This document shows, one piece after another, positions 27,494 to 36,568 of a stretch of DNA of 64,000 bases. The DNA lies in NCBI RefSeq assembly GCF_014306105.1, contig NZ_JACRVF010000001.1, positions 1,256,413 through 1,320,412 of the forward strand. The letters run 5' to 3'. This DNA is from Pontibacter cellulosilyticus. GTDB taxonomy: Bacteria; Bacteroidota; Bacteroidia; Cytophagales; Hymenobacteraceae. A model generated the notes under the pieces. It was not told where the DNA came from and made no database searches. It saw only the letters and a program-made list of their open reading frames with translations. A program made the translations under genes and the position numbers. Numbering within the stretch: position 1 is the first letter of the stretch; each line of letters begins with the position of its first letter.

Positions 27494-27559
27494 CAAAATT
27501 CGGCAAATAAGGAGGTTAAAAACATGACTTAAGTCACTTTTGGAGATGATCTTGCGCAG
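27494..27559 (-). promoter_or_regulatory. hemA promoter with tandem FNR-type boxes
   Basis: Minus-strand -7 element GAATTTTG (27501 to 27494). Proximal box ATGAC-TTAA-GTCAC at 27524-27537 (centre 27530.5) and distal box ATGAT-CTTG-CGCAG at 27546-27559 (centre 27552.5). Centre to 3' end of the -7 is 36.5 bp and box spacing is 22 bp, identical to the ccoI, ccoN, ccoG, usp and hemN promoters. The distal right half is weak. Confidence 0.75.
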
Positions 27560-27679
27560 GTGGGGTGGTTGGGCCACAATAGCTGTAAAACAACAACAGC
27601 CGCCTCTAATGAGACAGCTGCAGTTTATACTTATGTATCAGAAAGAATCTGTTTCAATCTGCCCCTTTAATCGATGGTT

Positions 27680-28744
27680 CTAGTTGCGCATTTTCCGGAG
27701 CTTTTCGCTATTGATGATGGTGATTTTACTTCCCTGGCTTTTGATCAGGTTCTCATCTTTAAAATCTGCCAGTGTACGGATGACAGTCTCTTTAGAAGCT
27801 CCTACTATACTTGCCAGATCTTCGCGGGAAATGGATACCTGTGTTGCAGCCTGATCCGGGACTCCGACATACTGCTTCTCTACAAACAGCAATGCCTCTG
27901 CCACTCTTTTTCTTACCGAGTTATAAGCCAGCTTTAACAGGCGCTCTTCCCTATCTGCCAGGTTATCAGACAATATTTTAATAAACTGGTTGGCCACTAA
28001 ACGGTTGTTGTGCAATAGCAGGAAAAAGTCTTCCTTTGAAATTACATAAATCTCAGAATCCTCCATTACAGCAGCAGACTCACGGTAGGCCTTATCCTCT
28101 ATCAGGTCGAGGTACCCTATAAAATCACCGGCCTTGTACAGGTTTGTAATGTACTCGCGGCCTTCCTCATTTGATTTGTAGGTTTTAACCTTACCCTTGT
28201 TTAAGAAGTACAACGCGTTAGGATAGTTTCCTTCCAGAAACAGAGTTTGTTTTTTCTTGTAATGCTGTAGCTTGTGCTTATCCGAGGTAAGTTTCTCGAG
28301 GTTCTCCTGCCCTTTAGCCTCTTGCAGAAAATCGCTAAGTCCTTCAGCGTTTTTCTGGAAGCCTGCTTTCAGGCTTTCATTCTTTTTCAAGCGCATCTCT
28401 ACCGCATCCAGCAGCTCAAGGTCATCGAAGGGTTTGATTAGGTAGTCGTCGGCACCCAGGTTCATGCCTTTTCTAAAGTCCTCTTTCTCTGATTTAGCTG
28501 TCAGGAAAATGAACGGTATACTTGCCGTGGAGGTATTGCCGCTCAGCATACGCAATACACCATAACCGTCCAGTTGTGGCATCATGATATCACAGATGAT
28601 CAGGTCAGGCAGTTCTCGCTTAGCAAGGTCTACACCAACTTTACCGTTCTCAGCCTCCAATATTTCGTAATTGGCCAGCGTAAGAATTTCAGATATGTTT
28701 TCACGTATCTCGTGGTTATCCTCTATCAACAATATTTTTTTCAT
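27680..28744 (-). CDS. Response regulator with CRP/FNR-type output (REC - cNMP-binding fold - HTH_Crp)
   Basis: 354 aa. REC domain residues 1-120 with acidic pocket EDN, phospho-acceptor D52 (IICDIMMP) and Lys104. A linker leads to a CRP-type beta-roll (about 155-245: LFLEGNYPNALYFLNKGKVKTYK... GDFIGYLDLI), a dimer helix, and a winged helix at about 300-345 whose recognition helix is SKETVIRTL (K318, E319, R323), comparable to CRP R-E...R. No cysteines for an Fe-S cluster occur in the CRP part, so control is probably by phosphorylation. It merges the roles split between FixJ and FixK elsewhere. It is the obvious candidate to bind the tandem boxes in this window (inference). Confidence 0.9.
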   Translation of the reverse strand: MKKILLIEDNHEIRENISEILTLANYEILEAENGKVGVDLAKRELPDLIICDIMMPQLDGYGVLRMLSGNTSTASIPFIFLTAKSEKEDFRKGMNLGADDYLIKPFDDLELLDAVEMRLKKNESLKAGFQKNAEGLSDFLQEAKGQENLEKLTSDKHKLQHYKKKQTLFLEGNYPNALYFLNKGKVKTYKSNEEGREYITNLYKAGDFIGYLDLIEDKAYRESAAVMEDSEIYVISKEDFFLLLHNNRLVANQFIKILSDNLADREERLLKLAYNSVRKRVAEALLFVEKQYVGVPDQAATQVSISREDLASIVGASKETVIRTLADFKDENLIKSQGSKITIINSEKLRKMRN

Positions 28745-28827
28745 CTGATTTCCAGTTATTGTTTATGTGTCTGGCCACAGCAGTGTATCTATTCTGCCTT
28801 AAGCCACAGTAAAGTATAAACTTAGAA

Positions 28828-30051
28828 TTATTCTTGTGGTAACGTTACAGTAAAGGTTGTGCCCTTGTCTAGTTCGCTCTCGTAGTCCAGTTCGCCACCC
28901 ATAATGTCTACATATTTTTTTACAATGTTAAGGCCAAGCCCGGTACCTTGAATATTGGTCACATTTTGTGCCCTGAAAAATGGCGTAAACAAATGCGTTT
29001 TGTCTGCATCTGGAATTCCTATCCCCTGGTCTTCCACCACAATTTTGATGGTGTTGCCATCCAGAGATGTAGTAAAGTTAATCTCCTTATATTCGGCAGA
29101 GTATTTACTTGCATTAGACAGCAGGTTAAACAGAATGTTCTTGAGTAGCTGCTTGTCCAAAAGTACGGTGCTATCATTGCGCAGGTGCTTATACTTAATC
29201 TTCTGACCAAGTTTCAAAACCCCTTGCGCCTCATCTGCCACCTCTGCTGCAAAAGCTTCCAGATCAAAAGTGGTAGGTACATTATAAATCTTTCCCTCCT
29301 CAATGCGGCTGATCGATAAAAAGTCGTTGAGGATGCTGGTAAGGTTACTCACTGCGGACTTTATGCGGTCCACGTGTTTGATGCGTTTCTCGTCGTCGTC
29401 GGCTGTTTTATACTTACTGATAAGCGATGCAGATGACAACACTGTACTCAAAGGCGTTCGGAACTCATGAGAAGCGATAGTTACAAACCTTGACTTTAGC
29501 TCGTGCAGCTCTTTCTCTTTTTGTAAGGCTTTACGCACTTCCTGCTCTGCTTCGTAAAGGCTCCTATTTGTCTGCTCCAGCTTTTTTATGGCTCTACCCA
29601 GCTCCTGCGTACGCTCTTTTACGCGCTGCTCCAGCTCAGAATTCAGGCGCTGAATAACGGCAAGACTTTTAGCGTGTTCAATACTATACCTGATTGAGCG
29701 TTCCAATTCATTCGGGCTGATCGTGCCTTTTACAAGGTAATCCATGGCTCCGGCGCGCATTGCCTTTTCGTCGGTTTCACGGTCGCTTTGCCCGGTTAAA
29801 AGTATGAATGGCGCTGAACACCCCTGGCTGATTGCTTCCTTTATCAGCTCCAGCCCATCATGTGCGCCAAGGCGGTAATCTACCAGGTAAATGCTGTGCC
29901 TACGCTCCGCAATAATCTCCAGTGCCTTGTTAAACGAGCCCGTCCATTCAAGCACATAGTTGCGCCCTGGAATATCTTCAATAATATCTCTGGTAATGAT
30001 GTAATCATCCTCGTCATCGTCAACCAGCAGTATGCGGATCTTATCAGGCAT
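28828..30051 (-). CDS. Hybrid response regulator-histidine kinase
   Basis: 407 aa. N-terminal REC with D58 (YLVDYRLG) and conserved Lys in YLVKG; a coiled-coil signalling helix at about 125-185 (EQRVKERTQELGRAIKKLEQ); HisKA with H195 in IASHEFRTP; HATPase with N box NILFNLLSNASKYS, G1 DQGIGIP and G2 GTGLGLNIVKKY. No membrane segment, so it is cytoplasmic. The REC-first order suggests it is switched by an upstream kinase and passes phosphate on, a middle step between the gene products at 30525/30068 and 27680. The stop and the next start are separated by 83 bp. Confidence 0.92.
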   Translation of the reverse strand: MPDKIRILLVDDDEDDYIITRDIIEDIPGRNYVLEWTGSFNKALEIIAERRHSIYLVDYRLGAHDGLELIKEAISQGCSAPFILLTGQSDRETDEKAMRAGAMDYLVKGTISPNELERSIRYSIEHAKSLAVIQRLNSELEQRVKERTQELGRAIKKLEQTNRSLYEAEQEVRKALQKEKELHELKSRFVTIASHEFRTPLSTVLSSASLISKYKTADDDEKRIKHVDRIKSAVSNLTSILNDFLSISRIEEGKIYNVPTTFDLEAFAAEVADEAQGVLKLGQKIKYKHLRNDSTVLLDKQLLKNILFNLLSNASKYSAEYKEINFTTSLDGNTIKIVVEDQGIGIPDADKTHLFTPFFRAQNVTNIQGTGLGLNIVKKYVDIMGGELDYESELDKGTTFTVTLPQE

Positions 30052-30067
30052 GGTGTCTATAAACTAT

Positions 30068-30514
30068 CTATAACTTAGGCAGTTCAACAATTTCAAACCA
30101 GTACTTGCTCAGGGTTTTCATTACATCTACCAGCGACGTAAAAGTTACTGGCTTAGTGATAAATGAGCTAACACCAAGGTCATAAGTCCTGAGTATGTCT
30201 TCTTCGGCCTTGGAGGTAGTAAGCACCACCACAGGTATAAGCTTCAGGCGGTCATCGGCTTTGATTTCCTTAAGTGCTTCGCGGCCATCTTTTTTGGGCA
30301 TGTTCAGGTCCAGAAGTATAAGCCCCGGCGTTGGATACTCATCCGAATTAGCATATTTGCCACGGTGGTGCAGGTAATCCATCAGTTCCTCCCCGTTCTC
30401 TACAAAATGAACGCTGTTCTTGAGGCGGCTTTCTTCCAGCGCATCCCTAACCAGCATACGATCTTCTGCGTCGTCGTCGGCAATCAGTATGATTATTGAT
30501 CTTTTTTCAGACAT
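30068..30514 (-). CDS. Single-domain response regulator, Rcp1-like
   Basis: 148 aa, REC only. Acidic pocket DDD at 13-15, phospho-acceptor D69 in LILLDLNMPKKDG, VVVLTTS and the conserved Lys in FITKPVT. The extended loop before the acceptor strand (HHRGKYANSDEYPTPG) is typical of the Rcp1/CheY-like group that pairs with phytochrome-type or PAS kinases. It lies 10 bp after the PAS kinase gene and 16 bp before the hybrid kinase gene, so the three are cotranscribed and it likely shuttles phosphate between them. Confidence 0.93.
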   Translation of the reverse strand: MSEKRSIIILIADDDAEDRMLVRDALEESRLKNSVHFVENGEELMDYLHHRGKYANSDEYPTPGLILLDLNMPKKDGREALKEIKADDRLKLIPVVVLTTSKAEEDILRTYDLGVSSFITKPVTFTSLVDVMKTLSKYWFEIVELPKL

Positions 30515-30524
30515 AAGATATGCG

Positions 30525-32069
30525 TTATTCCTCTGGATGTTTTATTGCAAGTGTGATGATAAACCGTGTGCCGATACCCGGCTGACTTTGAGCCGTAATA
30601 TCGCCTCCGTGCCTGATGGCGATCTTCCGGCAAACGGCAAGGCCAATACCTGAACCTTCATACTTTTGCCCTTCAAGGCGCTGAAAGATATTGAAGATCC
30701 TGTCCAGGTATTTTTCATCAAACCCGATACCATTGTCCTCTACATACACCTCAGTTACTTCATCGCCTGGAGTGGCCGTAAGGTGTGCCTTGCGCTGAAG
30801 GTTTTTTGCGTAGATGTTGATGATCGGGCTTTCGTTTTCCTTCCTGAACTTAATCGCATTGCTCAGCAGATTCTGGAATAGCTGTCGCATTTGCGTTGGC
30901 TCAGCCTCAATCTCCGGCAGCGGTGAGCGGATGATTTTGGTATTTGTCTGCTCAATAGATACCTCCAGGTCCGATATTACGTCTGTCAGTATATCATCCA
31001 AACTTACCTTCACAAATGGCTTCGTCTTAGACGTAACCCTAGAGAAGCCCAGCAGGTCATTAATCAGGTTTTGCATTCTGGAGGCAGCATTCAACATACG
31101 GTCCACGTAATCTTTACCCTGCTCGCTCAGGTTATCATACTCTTTTGTCAGCAGCCTGTCGCCGAAGGCCTGTATTTTACGCAGCGGCTCCTGCAGGTCA
31201 TGCGACGATACATAAGCGAAGTCCTGAAGTTCGCGGTTGCTTCGCTCCAGCTCGGCAGCGTAGCGGCGCAGTCTTTCTTCGGTTAGTTTCTGTCTTGTAA
31301 TATCATGCACGAAGCCAGTGTATACTTTACGCTCTGACAACTGTACTTCGCTTATGCTTAGATAAAACGGAAAAATGGTACCCTCTTTTCGCATACCTGT
31401 TACCTCGCGACCAATACCGATAATGCGCTTCTCGCCTGTTACGTGATAGTGGTGCATGTAGCTGTCGTGCAGGCTGCGGTCAGGCTCGGGCATTAACGTG
31501 TTTATACTTTTGCCAAGCAGCTCCTCTGCATTATAGCCAAACAATTTAGCAGCCGAGGGATTTACCATTTCAATCATACCGCGCGTATCGATTGTGATGA
31601 TACCATCCACTGCGCCCTGTATGATAGAGTTTATTTTGTTTTCGCTCTCGCGTAAAGCTGCCTCGGCTTTTTTAAGCTCAGAGATATCATGTACGATACC
31701 GGTAAAGATCTGCTTGTCGTGCAGATTCACTTCACTTATACTTAACAGGAAAGGGAAGACAGTGCCGTCCTTCTTCATACCAAGCACTTCGCGGCCTTTG
31801 CCAATAATCTGCCCCACACCTGTTCGGTGATAATTTTCTATATACCCATCATGGTTGCCACGGTCCGGCTCTGGCATTAATATCTTTACATTTTTTCCGA
31901 TTATTTCTTCGGGCAAATAGCCAAATATACGCGCAGCAGCAGGGTTCACAGTTTCAATGATACCTTTGCTATCGATGGTAATGATACCGTCAATAGCAGT
32001 GTCAATGATCGCTTTTAACCTTGTGCTGTTATCAAGGCTATGTTCTTGTTTATCTACCGTATCTTTCAA
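30525..32069 (-). CDS. FixL-like histidine kinase with two PAS domains, both with haem-ligand motifs
   Basis: 514 aa, no membrane segments. PAS1 (about 15-135) and PAS2 (about 143-262) are internal duplicates. Each contains the FixL haem pocket pattern: PEPDR-x2-HDxY, where His is H73 and H201 (aligned with BjFixL His200), followed by IIGxGRE with R93 and R221 (aligned with BjFixL Arg220). A HWE-free HisKA follows with H290 (VSSHDLQEPLRK), then HATPase with NLLSNAIKF, DNGIGF and GSGIGLAVC. It should sense O2 (or another diatomic gas) through haem and phosphorylate the downstream regulators. Position beside cbb3 genes supports this; haem binding itself is untested. Confidence 0.88.
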   Translation of the reverse strand: MKDTVDKQEHSLDNSTRLKAIIDTAIDGIITIDSKGIIETVNPAAARIFGYLPEEIIGKNVKILMPEPDRGNHDGYIENYHRTGVGQIIGKGREVLGMKKDGTVFPFLLSISEVNLHDKQIFTGIVHDISELKKAEAALRESENKINSIIQGAVDGIITIDTRGMIEMVNPSAAKLFGYNAEELLGKSINTLMPEPDRSLHDSYMHHYHVTGEKRIIGIGREVTGMRKEGTIFPFYLSISEVQLSERKVYTGFVHDITRQKLTEERLRRYAAELERSNRELQDFAYVSSHDLQEPLRKIQAFGDRLLTKEYDNLSEQGKDYVDRMLNAASRMQNLINDLLGFSRVTSKTKPFVKVSLDDILTDVISDLEVSIEQTNTKIIRSPLPEIEAEPTQMRQLFQNLLSNAIKFRKENESPIINIYAKNLQRKAHLTATPGDEVTEVYVEDNGIGFDEKYLDRIFNIFQRLEGQKYEGSGIGLAVCRKIAIRHGGDITAQSQPGIGTRFIITLAIKHPEE

Positions 32070-32142
32070 ACGTTCAGTAATTTTCTTAAAAATAACTACT
32101 TCGCAATTTAATTGCTAAAGAACAATCGGATATTCTCTCTTC

Positions 32143-32208
32143 ATGATAAATATCACCTGCAAGGATGCTCATTGTCATAACGTTACTTGTGGCGGCAGCT
32201 TAATTTTA
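32143..32208 (+). promoter_or_regulatory. Promoter of the 161-aa Usp gene with tandem FNR-type boxes
   Basis: Distal box ATGAT-AAAT-ATCAC (32143-32156, centre 32149.5), proximal box ATGCT-CATT-GTCAT (32165-32178, centre 32171.5), -7 element TAATTTTA (32201-32208). The geometry is the same as at the haem and oxidase promoters: 22 bp between boxes and 36.5 bp from proximal centre to -7 end. The boxes also lie upstream of the divergent PAS kinase gene, whose own promoter I could not place. Confidence 0.65.
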
Positions 32209-32308
32209 CGTTATCAAAACATCCCTGCTGTACCAGTACATATTGCCATTTATGTTGCTTTAAAGCATGTTGGTTTAGGAGCAAAGGGTAAATAACAGGC
32301 ATAAAATC

Positions 32309-32794
32309 ATGACGAATATACTTGTGTCCACAGACTTTTCTAAAAGTGCCGAGCGTGTTGCGCAGTGTACTGCAGAGCTGGCACAGCTTGCCGGGGCAAG
32401 GCTTATACTTTTTCATGTATACCGAGCAGATGCACCGACAAACGAAGAACACGAAGAAGACACCAACAGCGAAAGGTATGTGCAGACAATGCTGGACCAA
32501 CTCGCCAGAAAGCTACAAAAGCGAACAGGGGTGTCTGTAACGCGTCTTATGAAACCTGCTACCGATGCAAATGATGCCATTGATATTGCTAAGCTTATCA
32601 AAGCTGATTTTGCCATTGTATGTGCGCAGCACCTGCCTAAAAGCGCCCACACTTCAGTAACATTTTACGACGGTTTACCTGTCGTATCTGTTCCTAGTTT
32701 ATACCCTGTAAACGCAGCAGCATTCAAACAACAACTTACCAGCCAGTTCAACTCCCTTGGCTGGTCTTCAGCTGCTTTAGCAGAGGTTGTTTAG
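32309..32794 (+). CDS. UspA-like universal stress protein
   Basis: 161 aa. MTNILVSTDFSKSAERVAQCTAELAQLAGARLILFHVY is the classic first strand and helix of the UspA fold. The C-terminal G-2x-G-9x-G(S/T) ATP-binding signature is not evident (HLPKSAHTSVTFYDGLPVVSVP), so it probably does not bind ATP. Carries the tandem-box promoter, which suggests induction under low oxygen, as for many Usp proteins. Confidence 0.85.
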   Translation: MTNILVSTDFSKSAERVAQCTAELAQLAGARLILFHVYRADAPTNEEHEEDTNSERYVQTMLDQLARKLQKRTGVSVTRLMKPATDANDAIDIAKLIKADFAIVCAQHLPKSAHTSVTFYDGLPVVSVPSLYPVNAAAFKQQLTSQFNSLGWSSAALAEVV

Positions 32795-32881
32795 CTGTAT
32801 ACAAAGGCACCTGCCATGCCTCATTTTACTCCTGCACCAACCTGCCTGCAACTGATGCAGGTAAGTATGGTAATTTTTCTA

Positions 32882-33805
32882 TTAGCTATTCTCTATGCCA
32901 GTAATATTGGCAATCATTGACAGTTGTGTCGCCTGCTTGCTTGTGCAATTAGCACAGCACCCTGAACATGGCTTTTTCTTCTGCTGCCTGAATGTAAGTA
33001 TAGGGTAGCGTGTATGATAAGCCATCGTTTTGATGTAGTTGCTGCTGAACAATCGCTTTAACAGGAAATTATCCTGCGTGGCAAGTATAAGCATGTTAGC
33101 AGATGATTTTTCGGCATAGTCACTGATGCCCTCCAGCATATCTTCTTCTTCTAGTAAACCCAGCTTTACTTTTTTACCGTGCAGTTTCTTTTCGATAGCG
33201 CGCATGGCAGCTTTGTAATTGCTTAGTTGCTCCCGCTCTTCTTTGGTGTAAATCTGCACCAGTTTCAGGTTCGCCTCTGCCTGCTCTGCAAATCCAACGA
33301 TCTGCTGCAACACATGGTCTTCCTGGTCGGTAAAGTCGGTGGCAAACACAAGTGTCTCCAGTTTTTTGTATGTTACGGTGCAAGGCATTACCATCACCGG
33401 GCAACTTACCAACTCTATAATTGCGGCGGCGTTGTTCGGATCATTCAGGTTATCTTCCTGGTGCAGCACGCATGTTTCCATGAGTACCATATCCACAGCA
33501 TTTTGTTTTACCACATCGGCAACGCAATCGCGCAGAAATCCTGGTCGCACCACACACTCATAAGGCACCAGTTTCGCAGTTGGCTTCTGCTCCTGGCTAA
33601 GTATACTTTCCCCAAAAGATCTTAGCTGGTGGATGTTGCGGCTTTGCTGCGTAAAGGTCAGGTCCGGTGTCTGGCTGGTGTGGAGCAGCAGTAGCTCTGC
33701 TCCCAAAGTGTTGGCAAGGTGCCATGCGTAGCGCAGTAATTTCTTACTCGCCTTGTCAAACTGCACGGGCACCAGCACACGTTTAATGGTTACATTCTTA
33801 CACAT
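32882..33805 (-). CDS. Tandem-domain universal stress protein
   Basis: 307 aa with two UspA folds: domain 1 (IKRVLVPVQFDKASKKLLRYAWHLANTLGAELLLLHTS) and domain 2 (LETLVFATDFTDQEDHVLQQIVGFAEQAEANLKLVQIY). The C-terminal tail carries CSGCCANCTSK, four cysteines in a cluster unusual for the family; it could bind a metal or be redox-active (inference). No tandem-box promoter is seen upstream. It follows the SafE-like gene on the same strand after 50 bp and may be the last gene of the ccoG operon. Confidence 0.85.
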   Translation of the reverse strand: MCKNVTIKRVLVPVQFDKASKKLLRYAWHLANTLGAELLLLHTSQTPDLTFTQQSRNIHQLRSFGESILSQEQKPTAKLVPYECVVRPGFLRDCVADVVKQNAVDMVLMETCVLHQEDNLNDPNNAAAIIELVSCPVMVMPCTVTYKKLETLVFATDFTDQEDHVLQQIVGFAEQAEANLKLVQIYTKEEREQLSNYKAAMRAIEKKLHGKKVKLGLLEEEDMLEGISDYAEKSSANMLILATQDNFLLKRLFSSNYIKTMAYHTRYPILTFRQQKKKPCSGCCANCTSKQATQLSMIANITGIENS

Positions 33806-33854
33806 AGTTTAGTAATGGTGAAGGTATAGGTTGTATGATAAATCAGTTTAAATT

Positions 33855-34586
33855 TTACTCTGTCTTCGCTACTGCAGGCTTTTTGCAGCAGCTCATCTCT
33901 GTTTTGTGCGTTGTGGTCTCAATTACTTTCGGGCTCAGGTAGGGAATTCCCAAACCAAGTCCGCGAACAATGAAAAGCACAGCCAGCGACATGCCTATAT
34001 AAGGCACTGCCCTGTTAAACATGCTGCGCATTTTAAGGCTGATCAGCTTACCTGAAAGAGACACCAGGAACATGAGCGGAAACGTGCCCAGCCCAAACAA
34101 AGCCATGTAAAGCATAGCTCCTCCTACACTCGGTGCGCTGATAGCCCCGGCCAGTGCAATGTATACAAAGCCGCAAGGCAACAGTCCATTTAAAAGGCCT
34201 ACCATAAACAGTGAGCCAAGAGAGTTTTTCTGGAAGTAGTAACCCAGCTTTTGCCTTACCCAGCTCATCAGTTTATCAGTACCAAGTATACTTACTGATT
34301 TGGCTTTTAGAGTTGCAGGCAAAACCAGCAGCAGCAGTATAAGCACACCCGATATGATGGATACAGTTTGCTGCAATCCGGCCATCTGAAGTGTTTCTCC
34401 GAAGGCCCCTGCCAGTGCGCCTAATATTGCGTATGTTACAATACGGCCGCTGTTGTACAGGAGCCGGCCGGCGTAGTAACGCCAGCCGGAACTCCCGACA
34501 AAGGGTAGCGCCATTGCTATAGGGCCGCACATCCCGACACAGTGGAAACTACCAACTAACCCAAAAATAAATCCAGCCCAGATCAT
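33855..34586 (-). CDS. SafE/DsbD_2-type membrane protein of the cbb3 cluster
   Basis: 243 aa from ATG 34586, 2 bp after the ccoH stop; the longer frame would overlap ccoH by 73 bp. Six hydrophobic segments; the first holds SFHCVGMCGP, the conserved cysteine motif of this family, and LLPCGFVYIALAG mirrors it in the second half. Homologues are routinely found beside cbb3 assembly genes and are thought to handle copper or thiol redox for oxidase maturation; this is family-context inference. The C-terminus has a Cys pair (SCCKKP), a possible copper ligand. Confidence 0.85.
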   Translation of the reverse strand: MIWAGFIFGLVGSFHCVGMCGPIAMALPFVGSSGWRYYAGRLLYNSGRIVTYAILGALAGAFGETLQMAGLQQTVSIISGVLILLLLVLPATLKAKSVSILGTDKLMSWVRQKLGYYFQKNSLGSLFMVGLLNGLLPCGFVYIALAGAISAPSVGGAMLYMALFGLGTFPLMFLVSLSGKLISLKMRSMFNRAVPYIGMSLAVLFIVRGLGLGIPYLSPKVIETTTHKTEMSCCKKPAVAKTE

Positions 34587-34588
34587 GG

Positions 34589-35059
34589 CTACTTTATTTG
34601 TACTGTCTTTTCGGTATAATAGAATTCTTCGCCATCGCTGAAGTTTACACGAACTTTCCATACGCCACTCTCCAGGTCGTTTGTCTCCAGCAACTGGCTT
34701 TGGTCACGCCCAAGCTGTAACGACAGCTCCTTGTCCATTTTGTCATCTGACGGGCGGAAGAGTGTAATTGTACCGGTAAGGTTCTTGTCTTTGTATGTGG
34801 CAGGCATCTGCAATAAGATAGCATCTGCATCGGCTTTGTAATCCAGCATCACATCGCCTAAAGCCTGCGTGCGCTTCACTTTATCAATCTGGTCCTGGTA
34901 CTTGATTTCCTGCTCATAGTAATCTTTGCTTACCAGGTCTACATCCTGCTGCATGGCCTTATACACGAACATGGCGATGTAAGCCATGAACAACACGATA
35001 GCCACTACAATGGCATAAGGCCACAGGGTGAAGCTTTTATTTTCTTGTGCGGTTTTCAT
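34589..35059 (-). CDS. ccoH: FixH/CcoH family cbb3 assembly protein
   Basis: 156 aa. One N-terminal membrane helix (WPYAIVVAIVLFMAYIAMFVYKA) followed by DLVSKDYYEQEIKYQDQIDK, the hallmark FixH region, and a periplasmic beta domain (TITLFRPSDDKMDKELSLQ... GVWKVRVNFSDGEEFYYTEK). It is needed for stable cbb3 oxidase assembly. It lies between ccoG and the SafE-like gene, about 100 bp after ccoG. Confidence 0.93.
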   Translation of the reverse strand: MKTAQENKSFTLWPYAIVVAIVLFMAYIAMFVYKAMQQDVDLVSKDYYEQEIKYQDQIDKVKRTQALGDVMLDYKADADAILLQMPATYKDKNLTGTITLFRPSDDKMDKELSLQLGRDQSQLLETNDLESGVWKVRVNFSDGEEFYYTEKTVQIK

Positions 35060-35161
35060 CTTAAATGTCTTTTATACTTTGCTTGTCATTTAGAGCCTGG
35101 AGAGACATATTCTTAGAATTATTCTTAGTTCTCTCCTATCGCCGGGAAGACAGTTTATACT

Positions 35162-36568
35162 TTATTTGGCTGGCCCCAGAAACTTGGTTTCCGTTGTCGT
35201 GATCAGTTCATCACCATGGAACACCCCTATCTCTATTTCTGAGTTCATACTTGTCAGTTGCTCCTTTGCGATCTCGGTAAAGAACACACCTTCGGCTATC
35301 CCCTGCGCTGGAAGTATTAACTCATTGCCTATCACCTTGATCTTCCCTTCCTTGTCCATCAGCTTCAGGGTAAGCGGCATATCGTGGTTTGTTTTGTTGA
35401 TGACAGAAATGTTGTACAGGTTCTTGATGTGCCCCTGCGCCGTTTTCTGGTACAACTGCCCCGGCGTACGAAGTATAGTTGCTTCGGCTTCGTCGCGGGT
35501 TATAAGCAGCGCTGTGAGTGCCGTTAATAGTATAACCAACACTGCAGTGTAGCCCATTACCCGAGGTGTGAAGAACGTCCACTTTTTACCCGTTTCAAGC
35601 GCTTGTTCAGACTCGTAGCGGATCAGGCCTTCCGGCTTTTCGATCATGCGCATGATGTCGTTGCAGGCATCGATACAGGCAGTGCAGTTGATACACTCCA
35701 GCTGCTGTGCACTGTTGCGGATATCGATGCCAGTCGGGCAAACCTGCACACATTGGTAGCAGTCGATGCAGTCGCCTTCGGTGCGTTCCTGGTTCTTGCG
35801 CAGTTTTGCGCGCGGTTCGCCACGGTTGTAGTCATAGGCTACTACTACTGTTTTCTTGTCCTGCATAACGCCTTGTAAGCGGCCGTACGGGCAAACGATG
35901 GTACACACCTGCTCCCGGAACCAAGAAAATACCCAGAAAAAAGCACCTGTAAATAGCAGCAGTGCCACGAAGCCGGCTTTGTGCTCCACCGGACCTTCAG
36001 AGATGATCTTTTGCAATTCATCTATCCCTATGATATAAGCCAGGAATAGGTTTGAGATCAAAAAGGAAATCAGCAGGAAGATGGTGATCTTTGAGCCTTT
36101 CTTCAGGATCTTCTCCGTATTCCAGGGCATCTTGTCCAAGGCTTTCTGTTTGTTGTAGTCGCCTTCGATGGCATACTCTATCCTGCGGAAAACCATCTCC
36201 AAGAATATCGTCTGCGGACATATCCAGCCACAGAAGATACGGCCGTATACCACCGTGAAAAGTATGATAAAGACAACAAGTGTAAGAAAGGCCAGCACCA
36301 GCAGGAAGAAGTCCTGGGGCCAGAACAATACACCGAAGATCACGAACTTGCGCTCCACTACATTTAGCATGAGCAGCGGCAGGCCGTTTATCTTGATAAA
36401 AGGACCGGCAAACAGTATAGCCAGCAATAGGTAGCTTACATATTTGCGGTAGTTGTAGAGTTTTCCCTTCGGCTTTCTTGGGTACACCCATAAGCGTTTA
36501 CCCTCTTCATCAACCGTAGAGATATGGTCCCGAAATTCGTCCGGGGCCGTTTGGATTTTACTTGCCAT
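35162..36568 (-). CDS. ccoG: Cytochrome c oxidase accessory protein CcoG (FixG/RdxA)
   Basis: 468 aa. Several membrane helices (about 45-62, 85-110, 160-180, 195-212, 335-352) and FCGWICPQTIFLEMVFRR, then the FeS part: QVCTIVCPYGRLQG and the two-cluster ferredoxin signature CIDCYQCVQVCPTGID and CINCTACIDACNDIM. The C-terminus is the Ig-like domain of the family. CcoG is thought to reduce Cu(II) for delivery to the cbb3 oxidase. It has its own tandem-box promoter and heads the operon ccoG-ccoH-safE. Confidence 0.96.
   Translation of the reverse strand: MASKIQTAPDEFRDHISTVDEEGKRLWVYPRKPKGKLYNYRKYVSYLLLAILFAGPFIKINGLPLLMLNVVERKFVIFGVLFWPQDFFLLVLAFLTLVVFIILFTVVYGRIFCGWICPQTIFLEMVFRRIEYAIEGDYNKQKALDKMPWNTEKILKKGSKITIFLLISFLISNLFLAYIIGIDELQKIISEGPVEHKAGFVALLLFTGAFFWVFSWFREQVCTIVCPYGRLQGVMQDKKTVVVAYDYNRGEPRAKLRKNQERTEGDCIDCYQCVQVCPTGIDIRNSAQQLECINCTACIDACNDIMRMIEKPEGLIRYESEQALETGKKWTFFTPRVMGYTAVLVILLTALTALLITRDEAEATILRTPGQLYQKTAQGHIKNLYNISVINKTNHDMPLTLKLMDKEGKIKVIGNELILPAQGIAEGVFFTEIAKEQLTSMNSEIEIGVFHGDELITTTETKFLGPAK

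Noticed and set aside
32143..32156. Box ATGAT-AAAT-ATCAC as an operator of the PAS kinase gene
   Set aside because: No -7 element occurs at the fixed 36.5-bp distance on the minus strand; the box fits as the distal site of the + strand usp promoter instead.
33820..33850. ATGATAAATCAG near the tandem Usp gene as another tandem-box site
   Set aside because: The half-sites are separated by 2, not 4, bases and no -7 element follows at the right distance.
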